Below, piece by piece: positions 1 to 8,030 of a stretch of DNA of 32,526 nucleotides. The stretch spans positions 1-32,526 of the forward strand of contig CALWOF010000010.1 of assembly GCA_944382995.1 (NCBI GenBank). Reading direction: 5' to 3'. The translations under genes and the position numbers were made by a program. Origin of the DNA: an uncultured Oscillospiraceae bacterium. GTDB taxonomy: Bacteria; Bacillota; Clostridia; Oscillospirales; Oscillospiraceae. How positions within the stretch are numbered: the first letter of the stretch is position 1; every line of letters starts with the position of its first letter. The notes under the pieces are model-generated. The model searched no databases, had not been told where the DNA came from, and saw nothing but the letters and a program-made list of their open reading frames with translations.

Positions 1-1346
1 GGATAGGACCCGGTGATGGTCTCCAGCTGCTCCAGCCGCTTGATGTAGTTCTCCAGGTTCTCCCGCCGGGCGCCGGGGCGCGCCGCGGAGATGGCGTCCG
101 CCGCCTGCACCAGGCAGGCCACGATGGTCCGGGGCTCCACGTCGTTGTGGTGGGCCTCGATGGCGTGGATGATGTCGTCCCGCTCCTTGTACTTGCGGGC
201 GAACTCCACGCCCAGAGCCACGTGGGTGCCCTCCAGCTCGTGGTCCACGGCCTTGCCCAGATCGTGGAGCAGACCGGCCCGCTTGGCGGCCTGGACGTCG
301 GCGCCCAGCTCGGCGGCCATCATGCCGGCGATGTGGCTGACCTCGATGGAGTGCTGCAGCACGTTCTGACCGTAGCTGGTGCGGTAGTGGAGGCGGCCCA
401 GCATCTTCACCAGCTCCGGGTGGAGGTTGCGCACGCCGCACTCGAACACGGCGCGCTCGCCCTCGGCCTTGATGGTGGACTCCACCTCACGGCGGGCCTT
501 CTCCACCATCTCCTCGATGTGGGTGGGATGGATGCGGCCGTCGGCGATCAGCTTCTCCAGGGCCAGGCGGGCGATCTCCCGCCGCACCGGCTCAAAGCAG
601 CTGACGGTGATGGCCTCCGGCGTGTCGTCGATGATCAGATCCACGCCGGTCAGCGTCTCGATGGTGCGGATGTTGCGGCCCTCGCGGCCGATGATGCGGC
701 CCTTCATCTCGTCATTGGGCAGGGGCACCACACTGACGGTCAGTTCGGCCACGGAGTCGGCGGCACACCGCTGGATGGCCTGGGCCACCACTTCCCGTGC
801 CCGGGCCTCGCACTCCTCTTTCATCCGGGACTCGACCTCTTTGATCTTGAGGGCGGTCTCATGGGTCACTTCGGATTCCACCTGGGCGATGAGATAGGCC
901 TTGGCCTCCTCGGCGGTGAAGCCGGAGATGCGCTCGAGCATCTCGGTCTGGCTGCGCTTGATGACCTTGATCTCCTCGTTCTCCTTGTCGATGGCCGCGT
1001 GCTTCTGGGCCAGGGATTCCTCCCGTTTCTCCAGGGCTTCGGTCTTGCGGTCCAGGTTCTCTTCCTTCTGCTGCAGGCGATTCTCCTGCCGCTGCAGGTC
1101 GGCTCTGCGGGATTTCTCTTCCTTCTCGTACTCGCTACGGTTTTTCAGGATCTCTTCCTTGGCCTCCAGCAGCGCCTCTTTCTTCTTGGTCTCGGCGCTC
1201 TTGATGGCCTCGTTGATGATGCGCTTTCCCTCTTCTTCCGCGCTGGAGATTTCCTTCTCAGAAACTTTCTTCCGGTAGTGAATACCGAAGGGGAATCCAA
1301 CGCCCAGGCCGACCACCAGCGCGACGGCGCCAATGATGATCTCCAC
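1..1346 (-). CDS. rny: Ribonuclease Y, 3' end outside the window
   Basis: Membrane-anchored endoribonuclease that starts decay and processing of many mRNAs in Bacillota. Translation from a GTG at 1346 gives a hydrophobic N-terminal helix (about residues 2-24), a long Glu/Lys-rich coiled coil, a KH domain with the GxxG-type loop IIGREGRN, and an HD domain containing [15 protein letters not shown]. About 448 residues are present; the family is usually near 520, so roughly the last 70 are missing because the window starts here. The GTG is chosen because it begins the membrane helix directly and an AGGAGG lies upstream (1358-1363), though the 11-nt spacing is a little long. It is the only gene on its transcript within the window. 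Identification is firm from domain order and motifs; the exact start is less certain. Confidence 0.95.
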   Translation of the reverse strand, partial: MEIIIGAVALVVGLGVGFPFGIHYRKKVSEKEISSAEEEGKRIINEAIKSAETKKKEALLEAKEEILKNRSEYEKEEKSRRADLQRQENRLQQKEENLDRKTEALEKREESLAQKHAAIDKENEEIKVIKRSQTEMLERISGFTAEEAKAYLIAQVESEVTHETALKIKEVESRMKEECEARAREVVAQAIQRCAADSVAELTVSVVPLPNDEMKGRIIGREGRNIRTIETLTGVDLIIDDTPEAITVSCFEPVRREIARLALEKLIADGRIHPTHIEEMVEKARREVESTIKAEGERAVFECGVRNLHPELVKMLGRLHYRTSYGQNVLQHSIEVSHIAGMMAAELGADVQAAKRAGLLHDLGKAVDHELEGTHVALGVEFARKYKERDDIIHAIEAHHNDVEPRTIVACLVQAADAISAARPGARRENLENYIKRLEQLETITGSY

Positions 1347-1471
1347 GGTTCGCTGTACCTCCTGTATCTCGGTATTGATTTGCCTATGGCTTGTATATGC
1401 AGGCCGTTGGGCCGCATGTGCAGAAAACGATCGGAGGGGCCCCTGTCGCCCGCCGACAATTATCCGTTTTT

Positions 1472-1500
1472 AGTTTAATCGTTCCGCCCCATTCTGTCAA
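1472..1500 (-). promoter_or_regulatory. SigA-like promoter of rny
   Basis: On the minus strand a consensus -35 TTGACA (1495-1500) is followed after 17 bp by TAAACT (1472-1477). Transcription would start near 1465 and leave a leader of about 119 nt before the rny start. The leader has no element I recognise. Confidence 0.7.
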
Positions 1501-1589
1501 GGCAAAACTGTATTATTTACCCAAATCGCGCCATAGGAATTTGTCTTTTTTTACGACGTCCTCCAAGAGCCGGCAAGACGCCTCGCTTC

Positions 1590-2330
1590 TCACGTGTCGA
1601 TGTAGGCCGCGGCGGCGTAGCCCACCTGGTCTCCATAATGGACCACATACCACCCCTCCCACTCGCCGTAGACGGTGACGTCCGCGCCGTTGGGAAGGCT
1701 GGCGATGACCCGCCCCTCCGGGGAGGGCCGCTCCCGCAGGTTCAGCGTGCCGTCGGACACGCGGACCGTCCCCCGCACCGGGTCCATGGGGTAGATGAAG
1801 GGCAGGCCGAAGTACTCCGTCAGGGCCCGGGCGATCTGCTGGGCGATGGCGTCCAGGTGGCCCTCCACCCAGACGGCGTCGGCGTAGTTGTCGTGGTAGC
1901 CGATCTCCGCCAGCACAGACGGGAACCGGGGCTGGCGCACCTCCCCCAGAGAGGTGGTGGAGCGGGTGGTGACCTTGTCCGGCAGGGGGTAGATGTCCCG
2001 CAGGTTTTCGGCGATCAGCTCTGCCGCCCGCTCCCCGGCGGCGGAGCCGGGGTAATAGAAGGCGATGATCCCCCGGGCCTGGCCGTAGCGCCCCTCCGGG
2101 GCGGCGTTGGAGTGGAGGGCCAGATACAGGTCGTAGTCCCCGGAGTTGGCGTCCCGGATGGAGCTGCCGGCGGTCATCTCCGGCCGGTTGCGGCGGTACT
2201 GGATGCCGTTGGCGCGCAGATACGGCACCAGGGCGTCCGCCAGGCGGTTCATGTTGTACTCCTCGGAGCCGCTGTTGGTGACGTACATATTCCAGTCCTG
2301 GGTGGACGGGCTCAAATAGATCTTGGGCAT
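1590..2330 (-). CDS. N-acetylmuramoyl-L-alanine amidase-like protein with C-terminal SH3 domain
   Basis: A 246-residue protein. Residues 1-175 resemble the Amidase_3 fold, zinc enzymes that cut the bond between N-acetylmuramate and L-alanine in peptidoglycan; residues 187-246 are a bacterial SH3 domain (LNLRERPSPEGRVIASLPNG), typical of wall binding. Of the usual catalytic set, a Glu (E23 or E24), H73 in ALHSNA and E142 in VLAEIGY are visible, but the first zinc ligand, normally His in DPGHGG, is replaced by SPSTQ at residues 7-11. No signal peptide is seen, so export or release is unexplained; signal-less amidases such as B. subtilis CwlC act in mother-cell lysis, one possible role (inference). 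The start at 2330 is preferred over an in-frame ATG 11 codons upstream because AAAGGAGGG sits 7 nt before it. No convincing terminator was found between it and rny. Confidence 0.82.
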   Translation of the reverse strand: MPKIYLSPSTQDWNMYVTNSGSEEYNMNRLADALVPYLRANGIQYRRNRPEMTAGSSIRDANSGDYDLYLALHSNAAPEGRYGQARGIIAFYYPGSAAGERAAELIAENLRDIYPLPDKVTTRSTTSLGEVRQPRFPSVLAEIGYHDNYADAVWVEGHLDAIAQQIARALTEYFGLPFIYPMDPVRGTVRVSDGTLNLRERPSPEGRVIASLPNGADVTVYGEWEGWYVVHYGDQVGYAAAAYIDT

Positions 2331-2349
2331 GGCAGACCCTCCTTTTTCT

Positions 2350-2388
2350 CCAGTGTATGGCATTTCGGAGGAAAATGTGATACACTGG
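2350..2388. promoter_or_regulatory. Divergent promoter region with a perfect 9-bp inverted repeat
   Basis: CCAGTGTAT (2350-2358) and ATACACTGG (2380-2388) are perfect inverted arms separated by 21 bp, in the 90-bp gap between two divergent genes. Each arm holds TACACT, a plausible -10 hexamer facing outward. The plus-strand copy is preceded by TG one base upstream (extended -10 form), placing a start near 2393 for the methyltransferase. The arms may be mirrored -10 elements or a shared operator. Confidence 0.45.
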
Positions 2389-2419
2389 CATGGAATTATC
2401 AGAGGGAGAGGGATCTGGC

Positions 2420-3649
2420 ATGAAAACAGAGCGGAATTATCCCCGGTACACCGTCACGCCCAAGGCGGAGGCAGCCATTCTCCGGGGCCACCCCTGGGTG
2501 TACGACGCGGAGATCACAAACGCGGAGGGCGAGACGGAAAACGGCGGCCTGGTGGACGTGGTCAGCAAAAAGGGCCGGTATCTGGGCACGGGCTTTTTGT
2601 CGGAGCGGTCAAAGATCCGGGTGCGGCTGATCTCCCGCAACGCCAACGACCGGTTCGACGAGGCCTTCTGGCGGCGGAAGCTCCAGTGGGCCTGGGACTA
2701 CCGCAAGAGCGTCATGGACCCGGAGGACCTGGACGCCTGCCGCATCATCTTTGGGGAGGCGGATGCCTTTCCGGGGCTGACGGTGGACAAGTTCCACGAC
2801 CTTCTGTCCATCCAGGTGCTCTCCGTGGGCATGGAGCGCATCCAGGACCTCCTGCTGCCGGCGCTGGCGGAGATCCTGCGCGCCGACGGCTTTCCCGTCC
2901 GGGGCATCTTCCTGCGGAACGATGTCGCCCTGCGGGAAAAGGAGGGGCTGGTCCAGGGCAAGGGCTGGTACCCCCTGCCCGGCGAGACGGCGCCGGTGTC
3001 GGCGGTGACGGAAATCACGGAGAACGGCGTTAGGTATCTGGTGGACGTGGAGAACGGCCAGAAGACCGGGTTCTTTCTGGATCAGAAGTACAACCGCCGG
3101 GCGGTGGGGCGTCTTGCCCGGGGAAAGACCGTGCTGGACTGCTTCACCCACACCGGGTCCTTCGCTCTGAACGCCGCCCTGGGCGGGGCCAGGCATGTCA
3201 CCGCCGTGGATGTGTCCGAGTCCGCGGTGGAGATGGCCCGGGCCAACGCGGCGCGCAACGGCCTCTCGGAGATCGTGGACTGCGTGGCCGCCAACGTGTT
3301 CGACCTGCTGCCGGCCCTGGAGCGGGAGCCGGTGAAGTACGACTTCATCATCCTGGACCCGCCGGCCTTTACCAAATCCCGGAAGACTGTGGCCAACGCC
3401 ATTTCCGGCTACAAGGAGATCAACTACCGGGCCATGAAGCTGCTGCCCCGGGGCGGGTACCTGGCCACCTGCTCCTGCTCCCACTTCGCCACGGAGGAGA
3501 AGTTCGTGGCCATGCTCCACAGCGCCGCAAAGGACGCCGGCGTGCAGCTGCGGCAGATCGAGGCCCGGCAGCAGTCCTGCGACCACCCCATCCTCTGGGG
3601 CGTGGAGGAGACCAATTACCTGAAGTTCTACCTGTTCCAGGTGGTGTGA
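2420..3649 (+). CDS. RlmI-like 23S rRNA (cytosine-5) methyltransferase
   Basis: SAM-dependent RNA methyltransferase of the RlmI group (in E. coli RlmI makes m5C1962 of 23S rRNA). The 409-residue protein has an N-terminal PUA-like RNA-binding domain (about residues 1-75), a central linking domain, and a Rossmann-type methyltransferase domain. Visible are the SAM-binding strand VLDCFTHTGSFALNAA (about 238-253), an acidic residue in AVDVS, the catalytic-loop motif DPPAF (313-317) and TCSC (350-353), whose cysteine is the expected nucleophile for C5 methylation. The start at 2420 is used because the PUA domain begins there and a purine-rich GAGGGAGAGGG lies just upstream; an ATG at 2390 lacks such a site. 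It is monocistronic, divergent from the amidase gene and followed by a strong terminator. The family is clear; the exact target base is inferred. Confidence 0.92.
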   Translation: MKTERNYPRYTVTPKAEAAILRGHPWVYDAEITNAEGETENGGLVDVVSKKGRYLGTGFLSERSKIRVRLISRNANDRFDEAFWRRKLQWAWDYRKSVMDPEDLDACRIIFGEADAFPGLTVDKFHDLLSIQVLSVGMERIQDLLLPALAEILRADGFPVRGIFLRNDVALREKEGLVQGKGWYPLPGETAPVSAVTEITENGVRYLVDVENGQKTGFFLDQKYNRRAVGRLARGKTVLDCFTHTGSFALNAALGGARHVTAVDVSESAVEMARANAARNGLSEIVDCVAANVFDLLPALEREPVKYDFIILDPPAFTKSRKTVANAISGYKEINYRAMKLLPRGGYLATCSCSHFATEEKFVAMLHSAAKDAGVQLRQIEARQQSCDHPILWGVEETNYLKFYLFQVV

Positions 3650-3666
3650 GCGCGCCTTGGCCTATG

Positions 3667-3706
3667 AAAAAGAAGGTCCGTCCCTTGCTGGACGGACCTT
3701 CTTTTT
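3667..3706. terminator. Bidirectional intrinsic terminator
   Basis: A perfect 13-bp stem (3671-3683 with 3690-3702, loop CTTGCT) is flanked by A4 on the left and T4 on the right, so it can stop transcripts from both sides. It separates the plus-strand methyltransferase from the convergent minus-strand SLH operon. Confidence 0.93.
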
Positions 3707-3822
3707 GTCATGGTTTCTTTTTCCTCATGCGCTTCATCCATTCGCCAGTTCTGTTTCACCGGGCCTTACGGGTTTTGGAGGGATCGTTCTGGTCAAAACG
3801 GCCTGTTTGTTTTGCTTTTCTC

Positions 3823-6057
3823 TCAGCCCACTTCCAGGAAGCGGACCACGCCCTGATGGACGTACAGCGTGGCGCTGTCGGCGTAGGCCCTGGCCTCCGT
3901 GAGGGTGACCCATTCCTTGGTCTCCCGGTTGTAGCAGGGCAGGCTGGCGGGGACCGTGTAGGTCCGGCCGTTCACCGTTACGGCGCCCTTGCCGCTCCAG
4001 GCCTCGTTGGGCACGCTCTTCAGCTCCTCCGGATAGATCAGCCGGCCGATCCGCTGGATGCTGCCGGTGCGGATGATGGAGATGCCAACGATGTCGCCGT
4101 TGCGGACCTCATAGCCGGTCTCAAAGGTGGGCGTGGTCTTCCCCTCGCCGTACTCCACGGACAGCTGGGCGTTGCCCACCCGGTTGCCCTCCTCGTCGTA
4201 ATTGGCAGAGTAGCGGGCCCGGCCGAAGGTGTATTCGCTGGAGGCCACCGCGGAGTTCAGAACGATGACCTTCACCCGGTCCGCCCAGTCGGTGCCGGCA
4301 TAGGTGATCTGGGACGCCGGGATCTCGCCCTGGGTCAGCTGACTGAGGCTGACGGCCGTGAGGCCGCTGCCGTCGTTCTGGAAGATGATGACATTGTCCG
4401 CCAGCTCCCGGCTGCCCAGCCTGCCGGTCTCCGTGTTCAGCGGGCCGGAGACGCCGCCCGTCAGGCGGGTCAGGGACAGTCCGCCCTTCCGGTTGGAGGA
4501 GACCCGCACCAGCTGGCCGTTGAGCCGCTCCACATCGCCGGCGGAAAGGCTGACAGAGCCCTTCACCTGGATGCCGCACAGCAGGTCCACGGTGGCGCTG
4601 CCGGAGGAGACCTCGGCGATGCCGATGGCGTTGCCGGTGGCGGTGGAGCCGGTGGCCTCCACCGCGCCGGCCACCTGGTTGTCCTCGGTCAGCAGCAGGG
4701 TGATCTGGTCGCCGGGCCGGAACTGGGAGACCGTCTGCCGCGCGGAGGGCAGCACATTGAACTCATAGCCCAGCACCGTGATCTTGGAGGGTTCGCTGGG
4801 ATTGGGCGCGCAGTCCTCATAGTAGCCGGTGAGACGGGTATCGCACACCCGGATGGAGTTGGTGGTGGGCGAGTAGGTGGCCACGTCGTACTTGCGCATA
4901 TCTCCCGCCCGCGCCGGGATGCCGTTTTTGTAGATGGCGTAGTCCGCAGTGCCGCCCGCCAGGGAGGCAAAGCCGTCCGTGGAGCCGTTCTCGTAGACGA
5001 TGACCGCCGCGGTGGAGGTCCCTCCGCCGCCCGCGAACACATAGTCCACATTGCCGGCGGCATCCAGATACAGCGTCAGGGAGGTGCCGGCGTTCAGCCA
5101 GGTATACGCCTCGCTCCAGCTGCTGACCGCGCCGTTCTGGAACACCTGGGTGTCGCTCTTCATGGCATAGACGGTACCGGAGGTGTCGGTCAGCTCCGTG
5201 GCCTTGGCGGAGGCCAGGACCACCGTCTTGCTGCTGCCCACGGCGTCCGGGACGAAGGTCAGTGCCCGGCCGCTCTTGCTGTCCACCACCAGGGTGCCCT
5301 TCATGCCGTTGAGCAGGCCGTTGGAGGCCTTTCCGGCTGTCAGCGTGTAGGTGCCGGTGGACAGGTGCAGGCGGCCCTCGCCGCCATCGCTGTCGCAGGA
5401 GAGCAGCACGCCCTCCACTGTCTGGCCGATGGTGCCGGCAAAGGTGGTGCCGCCCTCCTTGGTCTGGGTCCGCAGCAGGTTCAGGAACAGCCGCGCCGCC
5501 TGGGCACGGGTGAGGCCGGCATTGCCGTCTGTCCCCACGCCGTCGGTGAGGCCGATGACGGCCCCCTCGGCCATGTAGCTGTCCGGCCAGATGCCGCCCA
5601 CGTCCTCGTCCTTGTAGCCCAGCATCCGCAGCAGGATGGTCACCGCCTGGCCCACCGTCACGGTGCGGTCCGGATGGAACTGTCCGTCAGCGTAGCCGGA
5701 GATGACCCCCTTGCCCTTGGCGGCCATGTTGATGTAGGCCGCCGCCCAGTGGGAGGGCTTCACGTCCGGGAACACCGTCACCGTCCGGTAGCGGCCCAGC
5801 TCCCCGCTGCCGTTGAGGGCATACACCGCCATCTTGCAGAACTGGGCCCGGGTCAGCACTGTGCTGGGGCGGAAGGTGCCGTCGCCATAGCCGTCCAGCA
5901 CCCCCAGGAGCCGCAGGGACTCCACCGCCATGGCGGTGGTGCGGTCCCCGATGTCGGAAAAGGTGACTGTGGCGCTGCCTGCGGCCCCCGCCGGCACCGC
6001 CAGCAGGGACACCGCCATGCAGACGGACAGCAGCCACGCTGTGATTCGTTTTCTCAT
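3823..6057 (-). CDS. Secreted SLH-domain surface protein, last gene of the export operon
   Basis: A 744-residue protein with a signal peptide (MRKRITAWLLSV followed by a hydrophobic run ending near VPAGAAG, about residue 27). Three S-layer-homology repeats follow, at about residues 33-80, 96-146 and 156-197; the family's TRAE-like motif appears as TRAQ, TVGQ and TRAQ. SLH domains bind secondary wall polymers and hold proteins to the cell wall. The remaining 540 residues look beta-rich, with many Thr, Ser, Gly and Val, and match no enzyme I recognise. The start at 6057 is chosen because it gives the signal peptide and has AGGGAGAG just upstream, although the frame stays open far into the permease gene. 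It begins only 14 nt after the permease stop, so it is almost certainly cotranscribed with the ABC exporter genes. Function beyond surface anchoring is unknown. Confidence 0.88.
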   Translation of the reverse strand: MRKRITAWLLSVCMAVSLLAVPAGAAGSATVTFSDIGDRTTAMAVESLRLLGVLDGYGDGTFRPSTVLTRAQFCKMAVYALNGSGELGRYRTVTVFPDVKPSHWAAAYINMAAKGKGVISGYADGQFHPDRTVTVGQAVTILLRMLGYKDEDVGGIWPDSYMAEGAVIGLTDGVGTDGNAGLTRAQAARLFLNLLRTQTKEGGTTFAGTIGQTVEGVLLSCDSDGGEGRLHLSTGTYTLTAGKASNGLLNGMKGTLVVDSKSGRALTFVPDAVGSSKTVVLASAKATELTDTSGTVYAMKSDTQVFQNGAVSSWSEAYTWLNAGTSLTLYLDAAGNVDYVFAGGGGTSTAAVIVYENGSTDGFASLAGGTADYAIYKNGIPARAGDMRKYDVATYSPTTNSIRVCDTRLTGYYEDCAPNPSEPSKITVLGYEFNVLPSARQTVSQFRPGDQITLLLTEDNQVAGAVEATGSTATGNAIGIAEVSSGSATVDLLCGIQVKGSVSLSAGDVERLNGQLVRVSSNRKGGLSLTRLTGGVSGPLNTETGRLGSRELADNVIIFQNDGSGLTAVSLSQLTQGEIPASQITYAGTDWADRVKVIVLNSAVASSEYTFGRARYSANYDEEGNRVGNAQLSVEYGEGKTTPTFETGYEVRNGDIVGISIIRTGSIQRIGRLIYPEELKSVPNEAWSGKGAVTVNGRTYTVPASLPCYNRETKEWVTLTEARAYADSATLYVHQGVVRFLEVG

Positions 6058-6071
6058 AGTCTCTCTCCCTC

Positions 6072-7328
6072 TCATTCCGCCCGCAGGGCTTCCACAGGCT
6101 GGAGATTGGCGGCCTTCACCGCCGGATACAAGCCGAAGATCACGCCCAGCAGCACGGAGAAGCCGAAGGCGCAGGCCGTGATCCAGGCCGCCGGGTAGAT
6201 GGTCATTTTGAAGAGGGCCCTGCCCAGCAGCAGGCTCCCCCCCGTGCCGATGAGGATCCCGACGATGCCGCCCAGCCCGCAGAGCATGGCCGCCTCGATG
6301 AGGAACTGGGCAACGATGCTGCTGCGCTGGGCGCCGATGGCCCGGCGGATGCCGATCTCCCGCGTCCGCTCCGTGACCGTCACCAGCATGATGTTCATGA
6401 TGCCGATGCCGCCCACCAGCAGGCTGATGGCGGCGATGCCGCCCAGCACCAGGGAGATCAGGCCCATCTGCTCGTTCTGCTGCTCCTGCCACTGCTGATC
6501 GCTGTATACATTATAGCTGCCGGTCATGGGATCCACAAGTCCCTTCAGATACCCCCCGATGCGGGAGATAGCCTCCGCCACCGCCTCGGAGGAGCGGGCC
6601 TTCACCACAAAGTTGGTGGCGGCCTCCTGGCCCAGCAGCCGGTTTGCGGTGTACGGGAAGACAATGAAGTTGTCCATGTTGTTGTAGCTTCCGGTGTCTT
6701 TCAGCCGGGGGGCGTAGCGCCCCACCACCAGGAAGTTCTCCCCGTTGACCTGGAGGGTCTTGCCCACCGGATCGGCGGAGCCGAAGAAGGTCTTTGCCGC
6801 CTGGGAGCCCATGACGCACACCTGGTTGTACCGCTGGCTGTCCAGCACCGACAGGTCCCGGCCCTTCGCCACGGTCAGGTTGTTGCAGATGCTGTACTGG
6901 TCGCTGCCCAGGTACAGGCTGGGGGGCATGTCGCCGCCCACGATGTTGCCCTGGTCGTCCCACTCCGGCTGCATGTTGTTGGAGTTTTTGGTGCCGTAGA
7001 TCACGGTGGCATTGAGATAGCCAGAGGGGGTAACGCCCAGCACATACTCCTTGATGGAGTTGCAGTAGTCGTAGAGCTCCGGGAAGTAGTCCTTGCTGAT
7101 GGCGTTGCCGTCCTTGTCGTACTGGTAGCTCCAGATGCTCACCTGGAACTGGTTGCTGCCCATGGCCTCATACTGCTCCATGGTCTTGCGGGTGTAGCCG
7201 TTCATGGCGGAGACAATGGTCATCACCGCCGCGATGCCGATGATGATGCCCAGCATGGTGAGGACGGACCGGCCCTTTTTGCCCCAGATGGACTTCCACG
7301 CCATCTTGACGGCCTGTCGGATATTCAC
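6072..7328 (-). CDS. MacB-type ABC transporter permease
   Basis: A 418-residue integral membrane protein with the FtsX/MacB layout: a transmembrane helix near residues 18-40 ([20 protein letters not shown]), a large extracytoplasmic domain of about 240 residues, then three C-terminal helices (from about residue 288) containing [20 protein letters not shown] and the MacB-typical [17 protein letters not shown]. Proteins of this type do not form a classical substrate channel; they couple ATP hydrolysis to work on extracytoplasmic partners, such as export or signalling. The start is a GTG at 7328 whose GTGA overlaps the ATPase stop codon, implying translational coupling. With the preceding ATPase and adaptor it forms a MacAB-like set. 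The substrate cannot be told from sequence. Confidence 0.93.
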   Translation of the reverse strand: MNIRQAVKMAWKSIWGKKGRSVLTMLGIIIGIAAVMTIVSAMNGYTRKTMEQYEAMGSNQFQVSIWSYQYDKDGNAISKDYFPELYDYCNSIKEYVLGVTPSGYLNATVIYGTKNSNNMQPEWDDQGNIVGGDMPPSLYLGSDQYSICNNLTVAKGRDLSVLDSQRYNQVCVMGSQAAKTFFGSADPVGKTLQVNGENFLVVGRYAPRLKDTGSYNNMDNFIVFPYTANRLLGQEAATNFVVKARSSEAVAEAISRIGGYLKGLVDPMTGSYNVYSDQQWQEQQNEQMGLISLVLGGIAAISLLVGGIGIMNIMLVTVTERTREIGIRRAIGAQRSSIVAQFLIEAAMLCGLGGIVGILIGTGGSLLLGRALFKMTIYPAAWITACAFGFSVLLGVIFGLYPAVKAANLQPVEALRAE

Positions 7329-8026
7329 AGCCAGTCCACCTCCTGTTCCCGATCCTCGATGATCTTGCCGTCCGCCAGGCGGATGATCCGTCTGGCGGTG
7401 GCGGCGATCCCATTGTCATGGGTGATGAGGATGACGGTGCTGCCCTCCTTGTTCAGGGCCTGAAGAAAGCGCAGCACCTCCTGGCCGGTGTGGGAGTCCA
7501 GGGCGCCGGTGGGCTCGTCGGCCATGATGATCGGGGGCTTGGTGGCGATGGCCCGGGCGATGGCCACCCGCTGCTGCTGGCCGCCGGACATCTCGGCCGG
7601 CCTGTGTTTGACCCGGTTCGCCAGCCCCACCCGGGTCAGGGCCTCCAGGGCCATGTCGTACCGGTCGTCGGCGTTCACCCCCTGGTAGATCAGGGGCAGC
7701 TCCACATTCTCCAGCACCGTCAGGGTGGGGATCAGGTTGTACTGCTGGAAGATGAAGCCGATCTGCTTGTTGCGGATGTGGGAGAGCTCCCGGTCCGTCA
7801 GCTCCCGGACGTCGGTGCCGTCCAGCAGGTACGTCCCCCGGGTGGGGATGTCCAGGCAGCCCAGCACGTTCATCATGGTGGACTTGCCGGAGCCCGACTG
7901 GCCCACCACCGCCGCGAACTCCCCCCGTTCAATGGTCAGGGACACGCCGTCCAGAGCGCGGACCTCGCTCTCGAGGCCCTCGCCGTAGATCTTGTACACG
8001 TCCCGCAGTTCGATCAGTTTTGCCAT
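7325..8026 (-). CDS. MacB/LolD-type ABC transporter ATPase
   Basis: A 233-residue nucleotide-binding subunit. Visible are Walker [10 protein letters not shown] (42-50), a Q-loop in [10 protein letters not shown] (91-100), the ABC signature SGGQQQR (147-153), Walker B IIMADE (166-171) and the H-loop histidine in ILITHD (H203). It would power the neighbouring MacB-type permease as a dimer on the cytoplasmic face. The start at 8026 lies 4 nt after the adaptor's stop; an ATG at 8038 would overlap that gene by 8 nt and adds four residues outside the family pattern, so 8026 is preferred. The stop overlaps the GTG of the permease. Identification is firm. Confidence 0.95.
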   Translation of the reverse strand: MAKLIELRDVYKIYGEGLESEVRALDGVSLTIERGEFAAVVGQSGSGKSTMMNVLGCLDIPTRGTYLLDGTDVRELTDRELSHIRNKQIGFIFQQYNLIPTLTVLENVELPLIYQGVNADDRYDMALEALTRVGLANRVKHRPAEMSGGQQQRVAIARAIATKPPIIMADEPTGALDSHTGQEVLRFLQALNKEGSTVILITHDNGIAATARRIIRLADGKIIEDREQEVDWL

Positions 8027-8030
8027 ATCG

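Noticed and set aside
1500..1589. A terminator after the amidase gene
   Set aside because: An A-rich run and short repeats are present but no stem of useful length followed by Ts on the minus strand.
3646..6198. An 850-codon plus-strand open frame opposite the SLH gene
   Set aside because: Same antisense artefact; the opposite strand has a signal peptide, SLH repeats and a ribosome binding site.
6058..6492. Longer form of the SLH protein starting inside the permease gene
   Set aside because: The added 145 residues are a frame-shifted reading of the permease and would hide the signal peptide.
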